Source: UMGS1696 sp964621165 (GTDB lineage: Bacteria > Bacillota > Clostridia > Oscillospirales > CAG-272). Taken from it: a DNA stretch of 64,000 nucleotides. Positions 36,886-45,954 of this stretch are shown here, piece by piece; the first letter of the stretch is position 1, and every line of letters starts with the position of its first letter. Both the position numbers and the translations under genes were made by a program. Below the pieces are notes generated by a model. The model made no database searches, was not told where the DNA came from, and saw nothing but the letters and a program-made list of their open reading frames with translations. The stretch covers positions 124,001 through 188,000 of the forward strand of contig CAZULC010000001.1 of the NCBI GenBank assembly GCA_964621165.1, read 5' to 3'.

Positions 36886-37112
36886 CCCCACTGCGGGAGC
36901 AAAAGAATCGTCACCGTGGGACCGCTCCCCTACTCAGCTCAATAAATGCCGAACTTGCCCGTGGGGGCTTCCCCACCCCACTGCGGGAGCAAAAGAATCG
37001 TCACCGCGGGACCGCTCTCCTACTCAGCTCAAGAAATGCCGAGCTTGCCCGTGGGGGCTTCCCCACCCCACTGCGGGAGCAAAAGAATCGTCACCGTGGG
37101 ACCGCTCTCCTG
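36886..37112 (-). repeat. Family C repeat, copy 3: 90-base tandem array
   Basis: The ccccactgcgggagc start recurs at 36886, 36976 and 37066, an exact 90-base period for two and a half units. Read on the minus strand, each unit has gtggggaagcccccac (a hairpin), ggcat, gagctgagtagg and gctcccgcag. Confidence 0.95.
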
Positions 37113-37121
37113 TTAAGTAAA

Positions 37122-37204
37122 CGCTGATTTAAGGTTAAAATCGCCTAAAATCGCCATATATTCGAGCATTTTCGGCGATTTTTTCAAGTTATTCAGCGTT
37201 AACT
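37122..37204. terminator. Large nested inverted repeat with terminator-like core
   Basis: Outer arms AACGCTGA and TCAGCGTT enclose an inner stem AAAATCGCC / GGCGATTTTTT with a T run. It could terminate transcription in either direction, between rlmH and the family C array. Confidence 0.75.
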
Positions 37205-37267
37205 TAAGCTTAAGAAGAGCCGTATAAGCAGAACAGCTTGTCTGTCCATCGGTGCTGCCGACCCCCG

Positions 37268-37747
37268 CTACTTGTGATACTTGCTTCCGGCGGCGATTTC
37301 TCCGGCACGGTATAGCTGCTCAAGAAACATCACTCGGAATAACTCGTGGGGGAACGTCATACGCGAGACCGAAACCAACGCGTCCGCACTCGACTTCACT
37401 CCCGCAGATAAACCGTAGGACGAACCTATGATAACCGCAAGCTCCCCAGGACTTTCACGGTAACGCTCAAGCATCGACGCAAATTCATCCGACGAATACT
37501 CCCGCCCCTCAACTGCACATACAATAACTGCCGCACGGGAGGGAACCTCACCCAGTATCCGCTTCTCCTCAGCTGACAGCGCCCTCTCAATCTCACCCGA
37601 CGAAGGCGCGGACGAAAGCCTCTCAGGCTTCACTTCAGCCACGGAAACCTCGTAGAACCGCTCCATCCGCTTTAAGTATTCCCCCGCCGCCTCACGGTAA
37701 AACCCCTCAGTAAGCTTCCCCACAGCTATAATCTTTAACCTGAACAT
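37268..37747 (-). CDS. rlmH: 23S rRNA m3-pseudouridine 1915 methyltransferase
   Basis: This 159-residue SPOUT methyltransferase modifies helix 69 of 23S rRNA. It opens with LKIIAVGKLTEGFYREAAGEYLKRM. The cofactor knot contains IIGSSYGLSAGV, a variant of the usual IGG-x-G, followed by the conserved RMTFPHELFRVMFLEQLYRA and the terminal YHK. The start ATG shares one base with the stop of the upstream gene (TGATG), so translation is coupled. Confidence 0.95.
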   Translation of the reverse strand: MFRLKIIAVGKLTEGFYREAAGEYLKRMERFYEVSVAEVKPERLSSAPSSGEIERALSAEEKRILGEVPSRAAVIVCAVEGREYSSDEFASMLERYRESPGELAVIIGSSYGLSAGVKSSADALVSVSRMTFPHELFRVMFLEQLYRAGEIAAGSKYHK

Positions 37748-38178
37748 CACTCGATAAACGTAAGCTCAATGTAACTGATTATAAGCGTCACCACCATTGG
37801 CAGTATCACGTAAATCAGCCGCCGCGCTTTTTCCTTGTTCTCATGCTGAACAGCCAGAAACTCCATCTTCTTCGCGTCGGACCACTTCTCCGGCAATTCG
37901 TCCAGTACCTTCTCAGCACGGTCAAAGGTGAACCCGTTCAGTATGAAGAACGCCACAAAACACCCCGCTCCAAATAACATGTAGAGCAGCGTTCCCGCAT
38001 AGTAAATCCAGACCATGCCCGTCCTCTCAGCCAGCGTGATAATCAGCCGCAGCAGTACATATAACAGCACAAAATTGATGAATAAAATCCCCGCCTTGCG
38101 CCAGACCACTGACTGCTGATTCCCGCTCCCGCCTGAGGACACGGACAAACTCTCGCTCTTCTTCTTTTTCTTCTTCAT
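37747..38178 (-). CDS. Small membrane protein of unknown function
   Basis: This 143-residue protein has a very basic N-terminus (MKKKKKKS) and three hydrophobic segments, two near residues 33-80 and one at the C-terminal end. A helical, charged stretch in between contains LDELPEKWSDAKKMEFLA. The ATG at 38178 has a GGGGG site; the longer open frame is rejected. It is in an operon with galK upstream and rlmH downstream. The family is not recognised. Confidence 0.6.
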   Translation of the reverse strand: MKKKKKKSESLSVSSGGSGNQQSVVWRKAGILFINFVLLYVLLRLIITLAERTGMVWIYYAGTLLYMLFGAGCFVAFFILNGFTFDRAEKVLDELPEKWSDAKKMEFLAVQHENKEKARRLIYVILPMVVTLIISYIELTFIE

Positions 38179-38301
38179 AATAAGCCCCCGCACTCGTACA
38201 TCATATAATATAACGGGACTCCGACACAGCCGAACCGGCAAACCCGGCCCCATAAGCCTCAACGGCGGCTCATCGGATAAAATCAAAGCCCCGCCCAAAT
38301 A

Positions 38302-39597
38302 TTACTTTATCTCGCAGGCTCCAGCAGGACGAACGCTGAGCACATGACAGCTTCCCTCTCCGAAAATGTAGTTCATGTGAGCGGCGTACTCGTCGACGGA
38401 ATCAAGAGGTATGAACGCCTGAATCGTACCCGCAAATCCGCCGCCGTGAACCCGGCACGCACCCGGTCTGCACTTCAAAAACTCCTCGGTTATGCACAGC
38501 GCCAGAGAAAGTCCCTGCTCGCGCACATTCTTCACCGTGTAAACGTTCTGTAAATACTTGAAGGAAGAGTTTCCCGAAGCCCATACGCCGTTGAGGAACC
38601 CGTCAGCGTCACCGGACTTCAACGCGGCCACCTGAGCCTCAACCCTCTCGTTCTCGCTGAAAAAGTGATATGCCCGCATGATTGCACGGTCCCCAAGTTC
38701 CTCGCGTACGCCCTTCTTCGTGGCAATAAGCTCGTTCAAGGCCTCACGGGTCGTCTCCCGAAGCACATTCACACCTAAAGCATGGGCCACAGCCTTCATT
38801 TCAGCCGGAACGGAAGCATAATCCTCGTTCAGATCCGCATGATTTCCGCCGGTGTTTACAATGCATAAAGCATAACCCGCGCTGGTCAAATCAAAGTCCA
38901 TCTTCTCGATTATTGGACTCGTGGGATCCGCAAAATCAATGGTAATGAATCCGCCAACCGCACAGGCCGTCTGGTCCATAAGTCCGCTGGGCTTGCCGAA
39001 ATAAACGTTCTCCGCAAACTGAGCCATCTTCGCAATCTCAACGTTCGATATCTCACCGCCGTTGAAAAGATGATTCATTATGTTGCCCACCATTACCTCA
39101 AACGCTGCGGAGGAAGAAACTCCCGAGCCTTTCAGGACGTTTGACGTGGTGTAGGCCTCAAATCCGCCCACCTTGTACCCCGCGTTCAGGAAAGCCTTCT
39201 CCATTCCCGCAATAATGGCCGCCGAGGCAAAATACCGTGACTCGTCCGGGGACTCAATCCACTCAGCTGGAACAACGTCCTCCGGGAACCCCTCGCTCTT
39301 TATGCGAACTTCCCCGCCGTCCACAGGCTTAGCGACCGCAAATACGTCAAGATTCACCGCCGCCGCGATAACACAGCCATGGTTGTGGTCAGTGTGGTTG
39401 CCGCTGATCTCGCTTCTTCCGCCAACGGAGAAAATGCGGACGTCCCCACCGCCGTAAATTTCATCAAAGGAATCAATGGCGCGGGCATACCTCTCCCGCT
39501 CAGCCGTGATCCGCACTTCCGGAACAGCCAAAGAATTGAGCATAACCGAGTCAAACCGACCGGCCAGTACAGCGGATTTCATTTCACTTGTTTTCAT
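38302..39597 (-). CDS. galK: Galactokinase
   Basis: This GHMP kinase of about 431 residues phosphorylates galactose at C1 for the Leloir pathway. The galactokinase signature appears as VGGRSEISGNHTDHNHG near residue 60 (the usual form is GRVNLIGEHTDYNGG). The ATP loop is KGSGVSSSAAFEVMVG, and the C-terminal motif is ACRVHGGGFAGT. The start at 39597 has AGAGG 8 bases upstream. A TTGAAA-17-TATAAT promoter lies at 39682-39710. The other gal genes are not nearby. Confidence 0.9.
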   Translation of the reverse strand: MKTSEMKSAVLAGRFDSVMLNSLAVPEVRITAERERYARAIDSFDEIYGGGDVRIFSVGGRSEISGNHTDHNHGCVIAAAVNLDVFAVAKPVDGGEVRIKSEGFPEDVVPAEWIESPDESRYFASAAIIAGMEKAFLNAGYKVGGFEAYTTSNVLKGSGVSSSAAFEVMVGNIMNHLFNGGEISNVEIAKMAQFAENVYFGKPSGLMDQTACAVGGFITIDFADPTSPIIEKMDFDLTSAGYALCIVNTGGNHADLNEDYASVPAEMKAVAHALGVNVLRETTREALNELIATKKGVREELGDRAIMRAYHFFSENERVEAQVAALKSGDADGFLNGVWASGNSSFKYLQNVYTVKNVREQGLSLALCITEEFLKCRPGACRVHGGGFAGTIQAFIPLDSVDEYAAHMNYIFGEGSCHVLSVRPAGACEIK

Positions 39598-39681
39598 AAG
39601 CAATACCTCTCAAAATGTATTAAAATTGTAACGCCGCCCTGCCTCCTGAGCAAAGCCGCCGAATATTAAACTCCATTCTAT

Positions 39682-39710
39682 ATTATACTATGATTTCAAG
39701 GATATTTCAA
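39682..39710 (-). promoter_or_regulatory. Promoter of the galK operon
   Basis: On the minus strand TTGAAA (39705-39710) and TATAAT (39682-39687) are 17 bases apart. Confidence 0.8.
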
Positions 39711-39816
39711 TAAACTTTCATAAATAAAAAGTTAAATCATATTTTTTCCCGTCAGACCCCGCACTTCTTTTAAGAAAGCCGCAATCCCGCCCGAGGGAAA
39801 CCCCCTGCTCCACACT

Positions 39817-40692
39817 TCAGCCCCCGCTCTTTCTCAACCTCTTTCCCAGAGCCGTAATCCCCAGCCCAACCACAAACACCCCCGCCGAACATAAACCAAT
39901 AATCCACCCGCCGCGCCGGATAAAATCAAGAAACGGTAAAAGTATCAGCTCCACTGTGGACTTCGCAAGCCCCATGTCTGCCGCAAAGTACCCCAAATTC
40001 CACCGAATCAGAAAATCCCCGACGATAAAAACAATCCCGCCCGATATCCCAGCCGTCCCAAGAAGCATGCACAGCCAGCCAAAACGAAGCCGCAGCACCA
40101 AAAATAATACCAAAGCCAGCCCCAAAACAGCCGAAGCCGCCAAAGCCAGCGTTCCGCCGGATAAAATAATCCTCAGCGGCTCAAAAATATGGGCAATCCG
40201 CGCGTTGTCAATGGATTCCAATACCCCGGAAATGGGTGAAGCAAATAACCCCCGCACGTCCCCCCAGTAGGCAAAGTACTCGTATAAATCCCGACTCATC
40301 CCGTCGACTATAATGTCCGCCAAAGCATATGCGTCCCAGACAGGGACCGCGCCGCCGTCAAATAACCACCCCCGCCAGTCCTCCAGCATGACAGCAAGCA
40401 CGTCGTCAATGGAATACATGCGCACCAAATTGTCAATGTTGCTCCTGTCAATGATAACCCCCTCCAGAGCCAGACCCTCCTCCGCCATCTCAGCCAATGA
40501 CACAGTCCGCCCGCTCCCGTCAATAAACTCAATCTCCCCAAAATCAACCCGCTCCAAAACACCGGAAATAAACTCCGACGAATAAACCTCGCGAATGGAA
40601 TACCCCGCAAAAACATAAACCATACCCAGACAAATCCCCAAACAGAGAATAAAGGAAATGATCCCGCAGATAACCTTACCAACAATTTTCAT
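39817..40692 (-). CDS. Hypothetical membrane protein
   Basis: This 291-residue protein has one N-terminal membrane helix (about 7-29), an outer domain of about 140 residues with acidic and aromatic residues, then three closely spaced helices to the C-terminus with a basic tail. The topology fits a four-helix membrane protein with one large extracytoplasmic loop. No family is recognised. The gene stands alone between galK and dapF. Confidence 0.6.
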   Translation of the reverse strand: MKIVGKVICGIISFILCLGICLGMVYVFAGYSIREVYSSEFISGVLERVDFGEIEFIDGSGRTVSLAEMAEEGLALEGVIIDRSNIDNLVRMYSIDDVLAVMLEDWRGWLFDGGAVPVWDAYALADIIVDGMSRDLYEYFAYWGDVRGLFASPISGVLESIDNARIAHIFEPLRIILSGGTLALAASAVLGLALVLFLVLRLRFGWLCMLLGTAGISGGIVFIVGDFLIRWNLGYFAADMGLAKSTVELILLPFLDFIRRGGWIIGLCSAGVFVVGLGITALGKRLRKSGG

Positions 40693-40807
40693 AAAAAATA
40701 TCTCTTAAAAATAAATCATATACCCCATTATATCAAATTTCCCCGCCCCTGTCAATTTTTTTCCAATAAATATACCAATTTTATAGATTTTATGTTATAA
40801 TAATGCG

Positions 40808-40928
40808 TAGGCTTTCCCACCACTGCGGGAACTGTAGTGTAGACTGGTTAACAATCTCCGGTCATCGTGGGATCTCCTCCTAATCAGCTGAAAAAACGCC
40901 GTATATGCCCGCGGGGGCTTCCCCGCCA
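40808..40928 (+). repeat. Family C repeat, copy 4
   Basis: A single diverged unit holds ccactgcgggaac, a gtgggatctcctcctaatcagctga motif and gcccgcgggggcttccccgcc. It lies between a TATAAT-like box near 40796 and the dapF start, so it would sit in the dapF leader. Confidence 0.75.
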
Positions 40929-40956
40929 AAATCCACACTTATCGAAAGGCAACACC

Positions 40957-41826
40957 ATGACACAAATCCCCTTCACTAAAATGCAGGGCTGCGCCAATGA
41001 CTATATCTACCTCGACTGCCTTGACTCAATCACCGGCGACGCACCTGAAAATATCGCACAACTCGCCCGGGAAATGTCACCCCGCCACTTCTCAGTAGGA
41101 GCCGACGGCGTCGTCTGTATCTGCAGACCCACTTCCCCTGACGCCGACGCAAGAATGAGAATGTTCAACGCCGACGGAAGCGAGGGAAAAATGTGCGGCA
41201 ACGCTGTCCGATGCGTGGGAAAATACCTCGCCGACCATGGACTCGTTAAAGATGAAGCAAAAATCGAAACCCTCTCAGGTATAAAAACACTTAAACTCAT
41301 ATACGAAAATAATACCTGCACCGGAGCCACAGTAAATATGGGAAAGGCCGATACAAAAACCAAAAATATCCCAGTAATCTCCCCCACGGAAACCATGATT
41401 GACTCACCACTTAAAGTCGATAACAAGATATATAACATAACCGCAGTCTCCATGGGTAACCCCCACGCGGTAGTCTTCATGACCTCCTCCCCTGACTCCC
41501 TCGACCTCGAGAAAATAGGCCCAAAATTCGAATACCACCCCGCCTTCCCCGAACGTACCAATACAGAATTCGCATATGTAATCGACCCTTACAATATAGA
41601 AATGCGCGTGTGGGAGAGGGGATCAGGGGAGACCTACGCATGCGGAACAGGAGCCTGCGCCACCGCCATAGCCGCATACCTCAATAACCTCTCCCCCGCC
41701 AATACCCCCATAAAAATCCGCCTGAAAGGCGGCACCCTCAAAATAACAGTAAGAGAAACGCTTGAAGTAATAATGGAAGGCCCCGCCAAAACCCTGTACT
41801 CCGGCATATACTTCACGGAAGAGTGA
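40957..41826 (+). CDS. dapF: Diaminopimelate epimerase
   Basis: This 289-residue enzyme turns LL- into meso-diaminopimelate for lysine and peptidoglycan. The first catalytic Cys lies in GKMCGNAVRCVGKY and the second in TYACGTGACAT. The N-terminal FTKMQGCANDYIYLDC (usually KMHGLGNDF) and FNADGSEGKMCGN are also in place. The ATG at 40957 has AAAGG 7 bases upstream, and the longer frame into the family C repeat is rejected. It precedes dapL, which makes the LL-DAP substrate. Confidence 0.95.
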   Translation: MTQIPFTKMQGCANDYIYLDCLDSITGDAPENIAQLAREMSPRHFSVGADGVVCICRPTSPDADARMRMFNADGSEGKMCGNAVRCVGKYLADHGLVKDEAKIETLSGIKTLKLIYENNTCTGATVNMGKADTKTKNIPVISPTETMIDSPLKVDNKIYNITAVSMGNPHAVVFMTSSPDSLDLEKIGPKFEYHPAFPERTNTEFAYVIDPYNIEMRVWERGSGETYACGTGACATAIAAYLNNLSPANTPIKIRLKGGTLKITVRETLEVIMEGPAKTLYSGIYFTEE

Positions 41827-41827
41827 A

Positions 41828-41905
41828 GTTTGGAGTTCGGGAAGCCCCGACAGGCTGTCTCGGCATAACTCCAGCTGAATAGGAAAGACATCCCACAACA
41901 ATAAA
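41828..41905 (+). repeat. Family C repeat, copy 5
   Basis: One unit begins cgggaagccccgacaggct, continues tctcggcataactccagctga and ends atcccac, two bases after the dapF stop. Confidence 0.75.
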
Positions 41906-41964
41906 ATTTCCTAACTCCATATAAAGCGATCACTCCCCTCCTGATTTTCTCCACCTGCTCAGCT

Positions 41965-42030
41965 TCACCCCATTGCGACATCTTTTTAAAGTTCTTGCAC
42001 AGCTTCTTTCAAGAAGCGCATCACTCATCG
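41965..42030 (+). repeat. Mosaic repeat family B, copy 7, 3' module only
   Basis: Only aaagttcttgcacagcttc, tttcaagaagcgc and the preceding ctcagcttcacc remain. It lies 70 bases before dapL. Confidence 0.8.
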
Positions 42031-42099
42031 CTCCACTACTTAAACTCATCAAATCACTGTCTCCCAAATCACTATAAAAAACGAAAGGCCATAACACAT

Positions 42100-43299
42100 A
42101 TGAAAATTTCACTCAATTCCAACTATAATAACCTCGTGAAATCATACCTTTTTTCTGAAACCGGAAGACGTATACGTGAGTATTCAGCCGCACACCCGGA
42201 TAAAAAAGTCATAAAGCTTAGTATCGGCGACGTGACTTTGCCGCTCACTAAAACCACCACCGAAGCTCTCATTAAAGCCGCGAGGGAAATGGGTAAGGCT
42301 GAAACGTTCCATGGTTACCCGCCGGAATATGGGTATGACTTCCTTAAAAACGCTGTAGCTGAACATTATAAATCCATCAGCGGAATCAATGTCCCTGCAG
42401 ACGAAATATTCATCAGCGACGGGGCTAAATCAGACCTCGGAAATATTACCGACGTGCTCGGCTGCAACCCCACACTCATCCCTGACCCCGTCTACCCTGT
42501 GTACGTCGACTCAAATATCATGAATAATAACCCCGTTACATTCATACCCTCAACTAAAGCTAACTCCTTCACCCCTTCCCCTGACGATATACCAGCACCC
42601 GCTAAAAATATACCCGCCGTAATCTACCTCTGCTCTCCTAATAACCCCACCGGCGCCGCTTATAAACGCGAACAGCTCATAAAATGGGTGAACTACGCTA
42701 ATTCCACCGGCTCGCTCATCATATTCGACTCGGCCTACGAAGCATACGTCTCTGACCCCGACACGCCTCACTCGGTCTACCAAATACCCAACGCCGACTC
42801 GTGCACAATCGAAGTCTGCTCCCTCTCGAAATCCTCCGGCTTCACCGGTACAAGATGCGGCTGGACCGTAATCCCTAAAAAACTTGCCTCCGATAATATG
42901 TCACTTAACGAAATGTGGGCAAGACGTCAGGCTACAAAATTCAATGGAGTCTCCTACCCCACCCAAAGAGCCGCAGAAGCCGCACTCTCCCCTCAGGGAC
43001 GCCGCGAATCCCTTGAGCTTGTTCACTACTATATGGAAAACGCAAAAATGATAGCCTCCACCCTCGAGAAAAAGGATATCCCCTTCTCCGGCGGCAAAAA
43101 CTCTCCTTATATATGGATGGAAATCCCCGATAATATGCCCTCGTGGAAATTCTTCGACTACCTTCTCGAAACCGCACAAATAGCAGGCACCCCCGGAGCA
43201 GGATTCGGTGTAAACGGAGAAGGCTACTTCCGCCTGACAGCATTCGGCACCCACGAAAACACCAAAGAAGCCTGCGAAAGACTGGAGAAAATCCTGTAG
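42100..43299 (+). CDS. dapL: LL-diaminopimelate aminotransferase
   Basis: This 399-residue PLP enzyme makes LL-diaminopimelate directly from tetrahydrodipicolinate. The PLP Lys is in SLSKSSGFTGTRCGW, preceded by a YLCSPNNPTGA substrate loop and IIFDSAYEAY. The N-terminal KVIKLSIGDVTLPL and a GYPPEYGYDFLKNAV segment are typical of DapL rather than of general AspAT. The ATG at 42100 has AAAGG 11 bases upstream. A partial family B repeat lies in the leader. With dapF it gives the last two steps of the DapL pathway. Confidence 0.93.
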   Translation: MKISLNSNYNNLVKSYLFSETGRRIREYSAAHPDKKVIKLSIGDVTLPLTKTTTEALIKAAREMGKAETFHGYPPEYGYDFLKNAVAEHYKSISGINVPADEIFISDGAKSDLGNITDVLGCNPTLIPDPVYPVYVDSNIMNNNPVTFIPSTKANSFTPSPDDIPAPAKNIPAVIYLCSPNNPTGAAYKREQLIKWVNYANSTGSLIIFDSAYEAYVSDPDTPHSVYQIPNADSCTIEVCSLSKSSGFTGTRCGWTVIPKKLASDNMSLNEMWARRQATKFNGVSYPTQRAAEAALSPQGRRESLELVHYYMENAKMIASTLEKKDIPFSGGKNSPYIWMEIPDNMPSWKFFDYLLETAQIAGTPGAGFGVNGEGYFRLTAFGTHENTKEACERLEKIL

Positions 43300-43301
43300 C
43301 G

Positions 43302-43420
43302 GGGAAGGTGGGGAAGCCCCCACGGGCAAACTCCGGCACTTTTTCAGCTAAGTAGGTTCTCAATCCCACGGTTCTATAGAATAGCTGCCGCAACAGGGAA
43401 GCCCACGGTATTCTCCACGG
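43302..43420 (+). repeat. Family C repeat, copy 6
   Basis: The unit starts gtggggaagcccccacgggc just after the dapL stop, continues ctccggcactttttcagct and atcccacgg, and ends with the start of another unit (cagggaagccc). Confidence 0.8.
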
Positions 43421-43469
43421 CTCAACCGAAATCGCAAGTGTCCGAAAGGCAGTATCACTCCACCATTAA

Positions 43470-43745
43470 GAAACGTCATCCCGCAATCTGAATCCGGCGT
43501 GTGCGGGCAGGGGTCGGGAGCTGTGTACCGGAGATAGCTAGCTATCTCCAACAAGGCGGTCCCTGACTGCCGTCTCAACTACTCCTGATCCCTTGAACCA
43601 ACTAACCCGCTGGTAGATTTGCACCTGCTTTGCCCAAAGAATAGCTCGGAGTGAGCATTTTCTGCTAAGCTGAACCAAAAAAAGAATGGGTTTTAAAGTT
43701 CCTGCACAGCTTCTTTCAAGAAGCGCGTTTCTCCTTACCCCACCT
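43470..43745 (+). repeat. Mosaic structured repeat family B, copy 8
   Basis: This full copy has its core at about 43502-43571. The inner stem is a perfect 20-base palindrome, GGAGATAGCTAGCTATCTCC, at 43530-43549. The gctcggagtgagc submodule and the TCAAGAAGCGCG end are present. It lies upstream of the pyrG promoter. Confidence 0.92.
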
Positions 43746-43778
43746 TTGCACTAACTTAACTTTTTTTCCACCACCCCA

Positions 43779-43807
43779 TTGACAAATCCGCTTTCTCGCT
43801 GTATAAT
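43779..43807 (+). promoter_or_regulatory. Promoter of pyrG
   Basis: TTGACA (43779-43784) and TATAAT (43802-43807) are 17 bases apart. Confidence 0.88.
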
Positions 43808-43817
43808 ATAATAAACA

Positions 43818-43880
43818 AGGATGTTTGCCAGCCGCTGGAGTGCGGTTTTGTCAGGCACCCTTTTTTATTTTTTGTTTTTT
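43818..43880 (+). terminator. pyrG leader hairpin, possible attenuator
   Basis: AGCCGC pairs with GCGGTT and TGCC with GGCA around it, then CCC and a TTTTTTATTTTTT run follow, all between promoter and start codon. In Firmicutes pyrG is often controlled by CTP-sensed attenuation, but the predicted transcript start here lacks the initial GGGC used in Bacillus. Confidence 0.6.
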
Positions 43881-43893
43881 AAGGAGTATCATC

Positions 43894-45510
43894 ATGCCAA
43901 CTAAATATATCTTCGTAACCGGCGGAGTCGTGTCCGGTCTCGGGAAAGGTATCACCGCCGCTTCTCTCGGCAGACTGCTTAAGGCAAGAGGTCTTAAGGT
44001 CGCAGCTCAAAAACTCGACCCCTATATTAACGTGGACCCAGGAACTATGTCTCCGTACCAGCATGGGGAAGTGTTCGTCACCGAAGATGGAGCCGAAACT
44101 GACCTCGACCTCGGCCACTACGAACGCTTCATCGACGAAAACCTCAATAAATTCTCTAACCTAACCTCCGGTAAAGTCTATTGGAACGTGCTTAACCGCG
44201 AAAGACGGGGCGATTACCTCGGCCAAACCGTGCAGGTTATACCTCATATCACCGGAGAGATCAAAAACTTCATATACTCCGTTGCCGAAAAAACCGCCGC
44301 TGACGTCGTAATCACAGAAATCGGCGGAACTACAGGCGATATCGAATCCCAGCCCTTCCTCGAAGCTATACGACAGGTATCACTCGAAGTCGGACGCGAA
44401 AACTCACTCTTCATCCACGTCACTCTCGTGCCTTACCTCTCCGGCTCCAATGAACATAAAACCAAACCTACACAACACTCCGTCAAGGAACTCCAAGGGA
44501 TGGGGATCACACCAAATATCATTGTCCTTAGATGCGATCGCCATCTTGAACCCGCTATATTTAAAAAAATCGCTCTATTCTGTAATACTAAACCCGACTG
44601 CGTTGTGGAAAATATGACCGTTCCCGAACTCTATGAGGCTCCCGTCATGCTCGAAAGAAGTAACTTCTCAGGAATCGTCTGCCGTGAATTAAATATCAAC
44701 GCGCCTCAGCCCGACCTCTCCGATTGGAACGCTATGCTCGATAAAATCAAATCCCGTAATAAAGATGTAACAATTGCTCTCGTAGGTAAATATACCTCAC
44801 TCCATGACGCTTACCTGTCTGTCGCCGAATCCCTCCGCCACGCCGGCTATTATAATTCCGCCGTGGTCCATATCGATTGGATTGACTCAGAAAAAATCAC
44901 TCCTGATAACGTCAAATCTGTGCTTCAAAACGTCGACGGCATCATTGTCCCCGGAGGCTTCGGAAGCCGCGGTATTGATGGTATGATTATAACGGCGGAC
45001 TATTGTAGAAGAAACGACATCCCCTACCTCGGTATCTGCCTCGGAATGCAAACCGCTGTCATCTCCTTCGCAAGAAACGTATGCGGCCTGCCCGACGCTG
45101 ACTCAGGCGAATTTAACCCCGACTCAAATAATAAAGTCATTGATTTTCTCCCCGACCAGTCCGATGACGTTAAAAAAGGCGGTACCCTCCGGCTCGGCGC
45201 TTACCCCTGCGTACTCGATGAAAATAGTAAAATCCATGAATGCTATAATAAAACCCAAATCTCCGAACGCCACCGCCATAGATATGAATTCAATAACGAC
45301 TATAGAGATGTATTGCAGTCCCACGGTCTGTCCCTCGCAGGTAAATCCCCCGATAACCATATAGTGGAAACCGTGGAAATTCCCGGCCACCCCTTTTATA
45401 TAGGAGTCCAGTTCCATCCCGAATTCAAAAGCCGCCCCAATAACCCCCACCCCCTCTTCATGGGCCTAGTAAAATCCGCCCTTGAATATAAAGAAAAAAA
45501 TCAGCAATAA
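43894..45510 (+). CDS. pyrG: CTP synthase
   Basis: This 538-residue enzyme makes CTP from UTP and glutamine. The synthetase half starts TKYIFVTGGVVSGLGKGITAASLG, followed by KLDPYINVDPGTMSPYQHGEVFVTEDGAETDLDLGHYERF. The glutaminase half has GGFGSRG, the catalytic Cys in YLGICLGMQ and the late QFHPEFKSRP. All family landmarks are intact. The ATG at 43894 has AAGGAG upstream; the frame's earlier ATG falls in the leader hairpin. The upstream hairpin suggests transcription attenuation. Confidence 0.97.
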   Translation: MPTKYIFVTGGVVSGLGKGITAASLGRLLKARGLKVAAQKLDPYINVDPGTMSPYQHGEVFVTEDGAETDLDLGHYERFIDENLNKFSNLTSGKVYWNVLNRERRGDYLGQTVQVIPHITGEIKNFIYSVAEKTAADVVITEIGGTTGDIESQPFLEAIRQVSLEVGRENSLFIHVTLVPYLSGSNEHKTKPTQHSVKELQGMGITPNIIVLRCDRHLEPAIFKKIALFCNTKPDCVVENMTVPELYEAPVMLERSNFSGIVCRELNINAPQPDLSDWNAMLDKIKSRNKDVTIALVGKYTSLHDAYLSVAESLRHAGYYNSAVVHIDWIDSEKITPDNVKSVLQNVDGIIVPGGFGSRGIDGMIITADYCRRNDIPYLGICLGMQTAVISFARNVCGLPDADSGEFNPDSNNKVIDFLPDQSDDVKKGGTLRLGAYPCVLDENSKIHECYNKTQISERHRHRYEFNNDYRDVLQSHGLSLAGKSPDNHIVETVEIPGHPFYIGVQFHPEFKSRPNNPHPLFMGLVKSALEYKEKNQQ

Positions 45511-45524
45511 TAAGATGTACTCCA

Positions 45525-45750
45525 CCCCCCAGCACAAACACTCGCGCTGATATAACTGCTGTAATATGCACGTGATCACTGCTTCATCCCGCAATTTGAA
45601 ACCGGCGTGGGCAGGCAGGGGTCGGAAGCTGTGCATCGGAGATAGCAAGCTGTCTCCAACAAGGCGGTCCCTGACTGCAGCCTTTTTTAAAGTTCTTGCA
45701 CAGCTTCTTTCAAGAAGCGCGTTCTCCTTTTCACTCCATCATATGTATCT
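45525..45750 (+). repeat. Mosaic structured repeat family B, copy 9
   Basis: The 5' module and full core (about 45609-45679) are present; the inner arm has a change that keeps pairing as G-U (CTGTCTCC). The middle module is absent, and the core joins directly to the aaagttcttgcac 3' module. Confidence 0.9.
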
Positions 45751-45860
45751 CCAAATGTCTTCTTCGTCACCCATCGTCACCCATTAAGTAAACCACACTT
45801 CACCCAAACTGTAACCAGAGGTTGCGATTGTAACATTTTTGTAAACATTTATTAAAATCA

Positions 45861-45890
45861 TTGACAAAGGAGAAAAGTCCATTGTATAAT
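45861..45890 (+). promoter_or_regulatory. Promoter of the solute-binding lipoprotein gene
   Basis: TTGACA (45861-45866) and TATAAT (45885-45890) are 18 bases apart. Confidence 0.85.
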
Positions 45891-45954
45891 ATGCTTGATA
45901 GTTGACCCGATCAATTTAATCATTGTGTAATACACAAGAAAGGAAGACTTGCAC

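Noticed and set aside
36886..37112. CRISPR-like array
   Set aside because: The 90-base units are contiguous tandem copies with no unique spacers, and no cas genes are near.
40800..40960. Riboswitch before dapF (lysine)
   Set aside because: The leader is a family C repeat unit found before and after unrelated genes.
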